Source: Cytophagales bacterium
GTDB taxonomy: Bacteria; Bacteroidota; Bacteroidia; Cytophagales; Cyclobacteriaceae
Length of the DNA: 64,000 bases
NCBI GenBank assembly: GCA_025359125.1
Contig: JANYHI010000083.1
Coordinates: forward strand, 1 to 64,000
Reading direction: 5' to 3'
Part shown: positions 1 to 6,872 of the stretch, one piece after another
Position numbering within the stretch: position 1 is the first letter of the stretch
Layout: each line of letters begins with the position of its first letter
The notes under the pieces: generated by a model
What the model was told of the DNA's origin: nothing
The model's database searches: none
The model's input: the letters and a program-made list of their open reading frames with translations, nothing else
Made by a program: the position numbers and the translations under genes

Positions 1-2523
1 AGGCAGTTTCTCTTTTTTGTCTTTCTCTTTGAAATAGGTAGCAATATCTTCTGGTAAAGCACCCGCTAAGCTTTTCCATATCTTAAACTTCTCAATGTCC
101 ATTGGGCTTTCTGGGTTCGGCCTTGTTTCAAAGTGAGAGGTCACGGTAGTGTTCTCGTCAAGGTATTCCTCGAAGCTATCGTTCAGCAGTTCCTTCAATA
201 AACGTTTGATCCTTTCGCGTTCTTGCTGGTTGTTCGTATTTGCTTCCGAAATCTTTGCGCGTTCCTCCATGTTCTTCTTCAAATCTCTGCCAAGTTCAAT
301 GTGAATTTCATCTGGCTGGCCATGCTGTTTCCAAAGATCTTTAACCAAGAAGAGTGTCTCCCGTACAATTTGCTCTACCAATGGATTCCTCAATGAATTA
401 TTAGGAACAAGTTTCATTACGTCTATCTGATCGTAGGAAGTATATTTTTCTGTATTCAAGCTTTCTGAATGCCTGTCATAGATTACATAAGCGGCCATCC
501 AAGTGGCCAACCCTTGTACTTGTTCAGTTCTAAAAAATGGTTTTTCATTGACGACCTCTCCAGTCTCTTTGTTTATTTTATCCCACCCATCTTTAACAAT
601 CTTTTGTATTTTGAGTTGGTTCTCGGTTGTAATGTTCTCCCACTTCCAATATTTTCCACATCGCATCAAGGGCAGTAATTTCTTGATCGCCTTTGTAGAT
701 AAGGATGCGTATTGCTTCGTTACTTCAGGGATTGAGGTTAGGGTCTTAATTGCTTCGTCTGTGAAGCCAAATTTTATCTTTGGATTTCTAAGTGCTGTCT
801 CAATTCCTTTTTGTGACTTGCTCGAATCGGATGAACTGATGGAATAGAATATATGCCAAAGCCTATTAAACTTTTCAGGATTGTTTAAAACCAATTCCCC
901 TTCTGCATCTGCATTCGCTTTCTCGAAGTACTTTCTGAATAGTTTTTTTGTTTCGTTTCCTTTGACTGTAACGTCCTTTTTATAAAACAGACTTATCCGA
1001 TATGTTTCCTTTGTTAGCTTTGCCGAATGAGTTTCATTGATAGACTTAAACACTTTCTTTTCATCAACTTCTCCATTGCTATCAAATAGTTCGAATAATT
1101 TTTCTTTTGTCTCAAAGCCTTTCGGGTCGTTACCCAAGTATAATCCGGTTACATCTACGTCAATCCTTGAATGGCCATCAACGTACTGCTCCTTTTCATA
1201 TATTTTGATATTATGTATAGTTTGCCAAATCCTAAATTCCTGAAATTCTGGAGATGTTCTAGGTGCAACCTTAACTCCTATTTTAATTTTCTCATCATTT
1301 CTTTCTATATCCAATTTCTCAAACTGGCAGCCGCTAATAAGGCTCTTTTGCGACTTCAATTCTCTTTGATAGTAGATGATGTCATTGGCAATTACATGAT
1401 ATAGATCATTGCTTAGAATTTCTTTTGATTTTGATGACCCTGCTTTGGTTTGAGTAGGATACAAGACTTGAGAAATTTCAAAAAGCTTTGACTTGTCCTT
1501 TAATTCGGGATGGCAGTCATCTTGCGATTGCCGATCCCAAATCGCTTTGAGTTCATCTTGATACCTTTTTCTTTTTACTGTCTGCTGACGTATTTTGTAG
1601 TTTTTATCATTCGCCAATTCATCAAAGAAATACTCACCGACTTGTTTTCCAGAGTTTTCAATTAGATTATCTAGTGCTGTTAATAACAAATCATAATCAT
1701 CTTCCTTTGGTGTTTGTGGTTTGTTCTGCTTTCCATTTTTCACAGTAATCAACAAGGTAAAGGTTTTGCCTTCCCACTCTGGTTTTTTGAATCGCAATTC
1801 TTCCCATGGCTCAACTGGTATTTTCGCATTGCTGTTATCTGGCACTATTTGAAATTTAAACTTTCCATTCTTATCCTTTTCTTGGCTTATCTGCAAGACA
1901 TGCTTAATAGCAAGGATTTCAACACGCTTTTTCTCGACAGTATCTTCCGTTACATCTTTTAAATCTTTTCTCCCACTTTTGAATCCTCTCCGCTGATTAA
2001 ACATGTAGATAATCCTAGTCAACTCGCTTAGGTTTATCTTTTCAGTCAATGCTTTCTTCCGTAGGTAATAGATAACCCAATCCTCTGAACAAGCTAACTT
2101 TCCTTCTTTATTTTTAACACCTAGGAGTTTAGTAGCCTCATCGATGGAAGCTTGTTCAAATGGTAAATAATCACTTATATTGAATTTGAATTTATCCTCT
2201 TTTCTGATTTTCTCTTTAAAATTTTCTGGAAACTCCGTATTCACCCAACCTAATATTTTAAGCACTTTTAAAAGCCTTGTTCTGCGTAAAACATAACGTT
2301 GCTTTAATTTTCTTGAACCTCGTCCCTTTGTCCGAAAAGCAGCTTTAGTCTCCACTTCGGAGCCTGTCTCAAATTTTTTAAGATAATCTCCATCTACTGG
2401 TATTATCCGACTTCCAACCCATTCTATTCTCCCTTCTTGCCCCCAATCTTCAAATTTATCAGGAAGCGTTAGTAAGCCTCCACCTACTGAGGTTACTCCT
2501 AAATCCAGTCCAAGTACTTTCAT
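1..2523 (-). CDS. cas9: CRISPR-associated endonuclease Cas9, type II-C-like (N-terminal part, cut by window edge)
   Basis: RNA-guided DNA endonuclease of a type II CRISPR-Cas system. Only the first 841 residues are present; all 841 codons are open and the gene runs off the left edge without a stop. Residues 3-9 form the RuvC-I motif (VLGLDLG, catalytic Asp7), followed by SVGG where most Cas9 proteins have SIGW. An arginine-rich bridge helix lies at about 63-94, a conserved recognition-lobe motif at 167-186 (ELTRIIYMFNQRRGFKSGRK), and RuvC-II at 738-750 with catalytic Glu743 in EIHIELGRDL. HNH, RuvC-III and the PAM-interacting domain must lie off-window. The large N-terminal part (Glu743, against about 504 in the compact Neisseria enzyme) fits the long Bacteroidetes II-C proteins. 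The ATG has no Shine-Dalgarno sequence. The leader overlaps a divergent tracrRNA. cas1, cas2 and the array would be expected to the left. Confidence 0.95.
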   Translation of the reverse strand, partial: MKVLGLDLGVTSVGGGLLTLPDKFEDWGQEGRIEWVGSRIIPVDGDYLKKFETGSEVETKAAFRTKGRGSRKLKQRYVLRRTRLLKVLKILGWVNTEFPENFKEKIRKEDKFKFNISDYLPFEQASIDEATKLLGVKNKEGKLACSEDWVIYYLRKKALTEKINLSELTRIIYMFNQRRGFKSGRKDLKDVTEDTVEKKRVEILAIKHVLQISQEKDKNGKFKFQIVPDNSNAKIPVEPWEELRFKKPEWEGKTFTLLITVKNGKQNKPQTPKEDDYDLLLTALDNLIENSGKQVGEYFFDELANDKNYKIRQQTVKRKRYQDELKAIWDRQSQDDCHPELKDKSKLFEISQVLYPTQTKAGSSKSKEILSNDLYHVIANDIIYYQRELKSQKSLISGCQFEKLDIERNDEKIKIGVKVAPRTSPEFQEFRIWQTIHNIKIYEKEQYVDGHSRIDVDVTGLYLGNDPKGFETKEKLFELFDSNGEVDEKKVFKSINETHSAKLTKETYRISLFYKKDVTVKGNETKKLFRKYFEKANADAEGELVLNNPEKFNRLWHIFYSISSSDSSKSQKGIETALRNPKIKFGFTDEAIKTLTSIPEVTKQYASLSTKAIKKLLPLMRCGKYWKWENITTENQLKIQKIVKDGWDKINKETGEVVNEKPFFRTEQVQGLATWMAAYVIYDRHSESLNTEKYTSYDQIDVMKLVPNNSLRNPLVEQIVRETLFLVKDLWKQHGQPDEIHIELGRDLKKNMEERAKISEANTNNQQERERIKRLLKELLNDSFEEYLDENTTVTSHFETRPNPESPMDIEKFKIWKSLAGALPEDIATYFKEKDKKEKLP

Positions 2524-2527
2524 TTTA

Positions 2528-2560
2528 TTTGTCGTTATGAGTTATTTTCTAGTATGTTTG
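2528..2560 (+). promoter_or_regulatory. Bacteroidetes-type promoter of the tracrRNA
   Basis: TTTG at 2528-2531, a 21-bp spacer, then TATGTTTG at 2553-2560, an exact match to the Bacteroidetes -7 consensus TAnnTTTG. Start of transcription is expected about 4-7 bases downstream, placing the RNA 5' end near 2565, just at the anti-repeat. The promoter sits directly upstream of the cas9 ATG on the opposite strand. Confidence 0.7.
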
Positions 2561-2565
2561 TATCG

Positions 2566-2645
2566 AAGCAAATCACAATAAGGATTATTCCGTAGTGAGG
2601 TTCGCCTCGTTGGTTCTGCCCTCGTCCTTATCGGGGGCTTTTTTT
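2566..2645 (+). ncRNA. tracrRNA of the type II-C system
   Basis: Predicted trans-activating crRNA, which pairs with the CRISPR repeat to load Cas9. The 5' end carries the anti-repeat GAAGCAAATCACAA (about 2565-2578), complementary to repeats beginning GTTGTGATTTGCTT that are known from Bacteroides-type II-C loci. It is followed by AATAAGGATTATTCCGTAGTG, the conserved AUAAGG...CCG core of II-C tracrRNAs, a UUCG-capped hairpin (GTGAGG-TTCG-CCTCGT, 2595-2610), the segment TCTGCCC as in Neisseria tracrRNA, and an intrinsic terminator. Length is about 80 nt. It is transcribed away from cas9 and overlaps the cas9 leader in antisense. Assignment rests on motifs and context; the matching array is not in the window. 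Confidence 0.85.
2618..2645 (+). terminator. Intrinsic terminator of the tracrRNA
   Basis: Stem GCCCTCG (2618-2624) with CGGGGGC (2632-2638), one G-U pair, loop of 7, followed by seven T (2639-2645). The stem also serves as the 3' hairpin of the tracrRNA. Confidence 0.85.
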
Positions 2646-2660
2646 ATGCCTTAATTTAAA

Positions 2661-2723
2661 TTCCTTTAATTCCGTTGTGAAAACTTTAAAATAGCCCCGC
2701 CCACAAGCGGGGTTGTTTTTTTT
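2661..2723 (+). other. Second tracrRNA-like tail without anti-repeat
   Basis: TTTAATTCCGTTGTGAAAAC (2665-2684) repeats the nexus-type core ATTCCGT-GTGA of the upstream tracrRNA (2586-2598), in the GTTGTGAAAAC form typical of Bacteroidetes tracrRNAs, and leads into a GC-rich hairpin with eight T. No anti-repeat complementary to GTTGTGATTTGC precedes it and no TAnnTTTG promoter is visible. It may be a partial duplication, a relic, or the 3' part of a longer read-through tracrRNA. Confidence 0.5.
2694..2723 (+). terminator. Intrinsic terminator of the second tracrRNA-like module
   Basis: Stem CCCCGC (2695-2700) with GCGGGG (2707-2712), extended by a G-U and an A-U pair, loop CCACAA, then G and eight T (2716-2723). 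Confidence 0.85.
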
Positions 2724-2740
2724 AAAACCTTCTCCTGCAA

Positions 2741-2768
2741 AATATATCAATCTGGCAAGAGTTGTCAA
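2741..2768 (-). promoter_or_regulatory. Possible cas9 promoter
   Basis: On the minus strand TTGACA (2763-2768), 16 bp, TATATT (2741-2746), followed by TTG. It resembles a sigma70 promoter and loosely the Bacteroidetes TAnnTTTG box with one extra base. Transcripts from here would have a leader of about 210 nt antisense to both tracrRNA modules. No better cas9 promoter was found nearer the ATG. Confidence 0.3.
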
Positions 2769-2789
2769 CGGGGTTTTTCCCGTATTTTT
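2768..2789 (+). terminator. Third tandem hairpin with T-tract
   Basis: ACGGG (2768-2772) pairs with CCCGT (2779-2783) across a T-rich loop and is followed by ATTTTT. It is the third terminator-like hairpin on the plus strand within 170 bp. Between 2790 and 2920 I see nothing recognisable. Confidence 0.5.
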
Positions 2790-2920
2790 AAAATAATTTT
2801 AATTAGCGGTCCAAAGCCCCAATAAGCCTTTTGAATGTCCTAAGTAGCCGCATGTTAAATGTAACCTGCTGAAAAGTGCCCTATAGAATTTTGTTTGGCC
2901 AACTCTAATTTAATTTAAAC

Positions 2921-2947
2921 AAAAAAAGCCGACCAGTTTGGTCGGCT
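2921..2947 (-). terminator. Terminator downstream of the GIN-domain gene
   Basis: Read on the minus strand, AGCCGACC (2947-2940) pairs with GGTCGGCT (2934-2927) over a 5-nt loop, followed by a seven-T tract (2927-2921). It ends the minus-strand transcript of the gene at 2971-3717. The AAAAAAAA after the stem on the plus strand makes it one-directional. Confidence 0.85.
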
Positions 2948-2970
2948 CTTAAAAAAAATCTAAGTAGAAA

Positions 2971-3717
2971 TCAATAAGCTCTTTCTACCGAGCCTGATCC
3001 GTAAACTTTCTTAGTTACGTTTTTGGTATTGCCTTTATGTTTTAGTACTCCGCTGCCGAGCACGGTAGCTTCCAGGCTATTGGTCACGTTTAGTTCGCAT
3101 GTGCCTGAGCCGCTCATTTTAATTTTCGCATTTTCTAATTCACAGGTAAAGGCATTCACATTTCCACTTCCACTCATCGAGATATCGTTGGCGGTTGCAT
3201 ATCCTTTTAAAGTTATCGTGCCTGAGCCGCTCACCTCTGTTTTTACATTGTTGCCTTTTATATCCAAGTCAATACTTCCGCCACCCGCTACGCCAAGGTT
3301 TAAATAATCTGATGCAATAGAATTTTCAGATATGATTTTTCCATTTCCATTTACCTGAAGTTCGGTAATGTTTTTCATGCTCACCATTAATTTCATATTG
3401 GGTTTAATTTTGATGTCATCAATCTTAGCCCAAATGCTTTTGTTAGGATTATCTGGTTTCCTTTCTACATTAATCAGCAATACGCCATTTTCAACTTTAA
3501 TGGTAGTTAGCTCATAAATTTCAGTGAGGGCATCAACAGTTACTTCTTGTTTGTTAGTTTGTTTTAGATAGACTGCGTAGTTGCTATTTACATAGACACT
3601 TTTGAATTCGGGAAGTTCCAGTGTTTTCTTTGTGTTTTGAGAAAAACTAAGTGACGCAATGCAAAGCAGCGCCAACGAAACGAGGATAATGATAAATAGG
3701 GAATTGATTCTTCTCAT
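2971..3717 (-). CDS. GIN-domain (DUF2807) secreted protein
   Basis: Putative envelope protein of the Bacteroidetes head GIN domain family (DUF2807), function unknown. I start it at the ATG at 3717 because MRRINSLFIIILVSLALLC begins a clean signal peptide; an in-frame ATG at 3762 would add 15 residues in front of it. The mature part starts LELPEFKSVYVNSNYAVYL, typical of the family, and its second half shows SGSG or GSG motifs every 15-22 residues (SGSGTITLKG, SGSGNVNAF, SGSGTCELNV, GSGVLKHKG, GSGSVERAY), as expected of a right-handed beta-helix. It is a single gene closed by the terminator at 2921-2947. Confidence 0.85.
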   Translation of the reverse strand: MRRINSLFIIILVSLALLCIASLSFSQNTKKTLELPEFKSVYVNSNYAVYLKQTNKQEVTVDALTEIYELTTIKVENGVLLINVERKPDNPNKSIWAKIDDIKIKPNMKLMVSMKNITELQVNGNGKIISENSIASDYLNLGVAGGGSIDLDIKGNNVKTEVSGSGTITLKGYATANDISMSGSGNVNAFTCELENAKIKMSGSGTCELNVTNSLEATVLGSGVLKHKGNTKNVTKKVYGSGSVERAY

Positions 3718-3825
3718 AGGTATTTTATCTTGTATTCCTGAAATGTCCATGATGTATATCATAATTTTGATGTTGTTTCGCTAAAGATACTAACAGAACG
3801 ATAAAATGCCCAAAATCAACTTTAG

Positions 3826-3936
3826 TTATTTTGGCTTGTTAGGTTTAAAAATTGCCCGAAAAACCAATATAAAAACGAATAGGCCAATACATAGCATTAA
3901 TAAGACCCCAGGCGTAACAAGTTTAACTGCGTGCAT
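3826..3936 (-). CDS. 36-residue single-pass membrane peptide (hypothetical)
   Basis: Small open reading frame from ATG 3936 to TAA 3826. The product has a polar start (MHAVKLVTPG), one hydrophobic helix of about 20 residues (VLLMLCIGLFVFILVFRAIF) and a basic end KPNKPK, so it would sit in the inner membrane with the lysine-rich tail in the cytoplasm. It stands alone between the GIN-domain gene and the helix-hairpin-helix protein. The hydrophobic stretch with positive-inside flanks argues for a real gene, but no homologue can be named from sequence alone. Confidence 0.5.
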   Translation of the reverse strand: MHAVKLVTPGVLLMLCIGLFVFILVFRAIFKPNKPK

Positions 3937-3966
3937 CTAAATTAATTTTCGCGTGTTAAGATACAC

Positions 3967-6015
3967 TTAAAATCTTATCCTTACCTGAAAACGAATATCG
4001 TTTTGAGTATTTCCGATAATGGTATTGCCTCCTGATCCAATCGTCTCCTTATTGGCGTAATGTGTTTGCGACCATCTAATCCAAAAGTCTGTATTTTTAT
4101 TTAGTCGATATTCTAAAACCAAATATTCCCGAATTCCTTTTCCAAAGTAAGGTGGAAAAGTAAAGGCGAGCCAGACATCTTTTTCGTATGAATATATTCT
4201 GTTATCAAAATCATCAGTATCAAAAATCGCATATCTGCCCGTTAGGGTAAATCTTTTCCAATTATATGAAGCGTCTTGAATGATAGCCATGCCGCTGGTA
4301 TTTCTATTTTCAAATTTTTGATCACTAAATTGTATTCTTGTTCTAAAGCTAAGATCTTGTGAAGCCGAATAATCCATATTAATCCAATAGCTTTTTTTAG
4401 TAATTTCCTGTGGTTGGTAAAGGTTTGTTGTGGCTGATGAATTTCTGCTTTTGTTTTCTTCCCTTACTTGTACGAATAAATTTATTGTTTTAGAAGGTTT
4501 ATAATTGAAACGGATGAGCCATTCACTTCCTTGGGTAGGCGCATAGTTTCGATATTTTAGCCAAGGAAATTCAAAAAGGTCTACATAGCCTGATGTAGAA
4601 TATTTCTTGTTAAAGATATATTTCCATCCCCAATATAAACCCGATTCATTTTGGGGAGTTGAATTTTCTGAAATGGCGTTGCTATAAAAACTATAAAAGT
4701 CGCGATCAAATTTTCGATAGACTAAAGAGACATCTAATTGATTATTTAAGCTGGTTAATAATCCGATGATGACGGCATTGCCATGATTTATTGTATGACT
4801 GAATTCGCTGAACAAAGAAATGTTACTGAAATGGTAGTTGAGAAAGCCTCCAATATTTTGGTTTCGATTTCCTGAAAAATAAAATTGATTATAAGCTGAC
4901 GGATTTCTGTTTAAATCTTTATCGAACAAAGTCTGGTGCAACAAGATTCCGGCATCTAAAGATTGATTTTTATAGTTTAAGATAAAGCCAAGATTACTTT
5001 CTTGAAAACTATTTCGACTCTCCATTTCCGTAGGAGTTCTGTGAAGACCAGTGAAATTAAAGGATGAAATGGAACTGTAAGAAGAATCTTGCTGCAAGTT
5101 TCCATCTCTGCCTTTAGATGAAATGAAGCTGTGAATTTTTATATTCTTAATAAGCTCATAGGAAATAGCTAGCCCTCTAAAGTAGCCGGCTTCATATTGT
5201 GAAGTGTAGGGAAGGAAACCAAGATTGCTTCTTCGCATAGTTGTTACCGCTTCTGCATTTTTACCAATTCCAAATACCGATCCAAGAGTTAAACCCTGAC
5301 CAAATTGCGATTGAAAATCGCCAACGATTAAGTTTTTAATTTTTCCTTTATTCAATAGCTGCGTATGGAAAGAGATAAAATCAAAACCATAATATTTTTT
5401 AGATGGATTCCACTGTATAGGTTCACCTGCATCTTTTTTAACCGTAAACCCTACGCTAAAGTCTTCTGTTTTGCTGGTGCGAAACCGCGTATAGAAATCT
5501 CCTGGTTTGCCCATAAATCTACTAGCACTATCAGTTTTGGCTGAAAACCCTTTTTGAGTTTCTAGCGTCTCCGTATAGCGAATAAGTAAATAATTGTTAG
5601 GCTCTTTTAAAATTCTATTTAGTAAAGATTTATTTAACAAGGAATTTTCTTCTACGACAGTAACAAATGGAATTAACTTCAGAAATACCTCTTTTGTAAA
5701 TTCTTCAATTAATTGAAGCTCGTAAATTGATAGGATACGGCCAACTTCTTTTCGGTAATTGATGAAATTTTGAATTTGTTGCGAGCTAAGAATATAGAGC
5801 GAGCTTAACTGATCTGCCGTTGCGTAATTAAGATCCAATGGATTGGATATAAGTTGCGCGTAATTTTCATACAGATGTTGATAGTTAAGCCCACCTCCTT
5901 GCACAGAAAATATTTCATCGGTTAGTCGCGCTAAATTTATTTCTCTTCGGGGATAATCCTGAGCAGATAGGTTTATAAAACTGAGCAGTAGTAGGAAGAT
6001 CTTGCAGGAATTCAT
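3967..6015 (-). CDS. Helix-hairpin-helix / beta-barrel outer membrane protein
   Basis: Predicted outer membrane protein of 682 residues. A signal peptide (residues 1-19, ending LSAQ) precedes a ComEA-like helix-hairpin-helix region at about 59-117 (NPLDLNYATADQLSSLYILS, repeated in diverged form as GRILSIYELQLIEEF). The remaining 560 residues are rich in alternating polar/aromatic strands and end in FQVRIRF, as in beta-barrels. This combination occurs in Bacteroidetes, where the HHH part is probably periplasmic and not a DNA-uptake factor by itself. Its start overlaps the stop of the upstream PorV/PorQ-like gene in an ATGA, so the two are co-translated. Confidence 0.75.
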   Translation of the reverse strand: MNSCKIFLLLLSFINLSAQDYPRREINLARLTDEIFSVQGGGLNYQHLYENYAQLISNPLDLNYATADQLSSLYILSSQQIQNFINYRKEVGRILSIYELQLIEEFTKEVFLKLIPFVTVVEENSLLNKSLLNRILKEPNNYLLIRYTETLETQKGFSAKTDSASRFMGKPGDFYTRFRTSKTEDFSVGFTVKKDAGEPIQWNPSKKYYGFDFISFHTQLLNKGKIKNLIVGDFQSQFGQGLTLGSVFGIGKNAEAVTTMRRSNLGFLPYTSQYEAGYFRGLAISYELIKNIKIHSFISSKGRDGNLQQDSSYSSISSFNFTGLHRTPTEMESRNSFQESNLGFILNYKNQSLDAGILLHQTLFDKDLNRNPSAYNQFYFSGNRNQNIGGFLNYHFSNISLFSEFSHTINHGNAVIIGLLTSLNNQLDVSLVYRKFDRDFYSFYSNAISENSTPQNESGLYWGWKYIFNKKYSTSGYVDLFEFPWLKYRNYAPTQGSEWLIRFNYKPSKTINLFVQVREENKSRNSSATTNLYQPQEITKKSYWINMDYSASQDLSFRTRIQFSDQKFENRNTSGMAIIQDASYNWKRFTLTGRYAIFDTDDFDNRIYSYEKDVWLAFTFPPYFGKGIREYLVLEYRLNKNTDFWIRWSQTHYANKETIGSGGNTIIGNTQNDIRFQVRIRF

Positions 6016-6836
6016 TTCTTTTTTACTTCTGGAAGGGTATAGCTTGCAGACGCCTGATGGGAAACACCTAGTAAATTTTGGTAACGAAGGGCATAATCGA
6101 TTTTAAGATTTTTCTTTTTAATACCAAAGCCAAAGAATCCTGCATTGGGATTTAAGTTATACCCCGTACGAAAAAACACACTTTTATAAATGCCCATTTC
6201 AAATCCTGTTCTCCACATAATGGGGAAATCGAGATCTTTTTCAATCTCAGTTGTTATTAAGATTTTTTCTGAAGGTGTATAGCCAAAACCTGCTACTAAT
6301 CTGGTAGGTAATCTTTCTCCTGATGATGAGGTAAATGAAGCCTGCGTAATATTTGTGATGTACAAGCCAACACTTATTTGTTGAGTTAGTTGAGTAATGC
6401 TTCCAATATCTAAACTAAAAGCAGTTGATGTACCGAATCCGTCTGCCCGGTATTGATTGTAATTGCCCCTTAAACTCAGTGATGAGATGCCAATTTTGTT
6501 TCCTACTGCAATCGAAATTCTACTTTCACTGTATAACGCATCACCGAATCGAAAGAATCCAACTCCTGAATTGAACCATTTAGTAGGAGTATTCAATGAA
6601 GCGGCAACTCTATTTCCCCCGGCTATGCCGGGCGTTAGATCATACGCAAAACCAACACTCCTTTGTTTGAGGGATGAAATGCCGGCCGGATTATTATGAA
6701 TAGACCAATCGTCAGTTAATGTAGCAGAAGCGTATCCTAACCCAGCCTGTCGGGCACCCATGAGTGTATTAACGCTTTGGGTATAACCCAAATGTGTAGT
6801 AAAGGCGTATATCAAAACTATAACGAAATTTTTCAT
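6012..6836 (-). CDS. PorV/PorQ-like outer membrane barrel protein
   Basis: 274-residue protein with a signal peptide (MKNFVIVLIYAFTTHLGYTQ) and a motif-rich start: GARQAGLGYASATLTDDWSI followed by HNNPAG, the pattern of the FadL-like PorV/PorQ/UPF0164 group of Bacteroidetes outer membrane proteins. The rest is barrel-like strands. Family members include type IX secretion components (PorV, PorQ), but many paralogues have unknown roles, so I do not assign it to secretion. It is first in a two-gene unit with the HHH-barrel protein (4-bp overlap). Confidence 0.7.
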   Translation of the reverse strand: MKNFVIVLIYAFTTHLGYTQSVNTLMGARQAGLGYASATLTDDWSIHNNPAGISSLKQRSVGFAYDLTPGIAGGNRVAASLNTPTKWFNSGVGFFRFGDALYSESRISIAVGNKIGISSLSLRGNYNQYRADGFGTSTAFSLDIGSITQLTQQISVGLYITNITQASFTSSSGERLPTRLVAGFGYTPSEKILITTEIEKDLDFPIMWRTGFEMGIYKSVFFRTGYNLNPNAGFFGFGIKKKNLKIDYALRYQNLLGVSHQASASYTLPEVKKK

Positions 6837-6872
6837 TCCGAATCAGCTGATGATACACTAAAGTATAAAAAA

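Noticed and set aside
469..1962. Several plus-strand open frames of 60-114 codons opposite cas9
   Set aside because: They are antisense shadows of the 841-codon Cas9 frame and have no protein-like features.
2524..2970. CRISPR array next to cas9
   Set aside because: No direct repeats of 25 bp or more; only the anti-repeat, hairpins and terminators are present. The array should be beyond the left edge.
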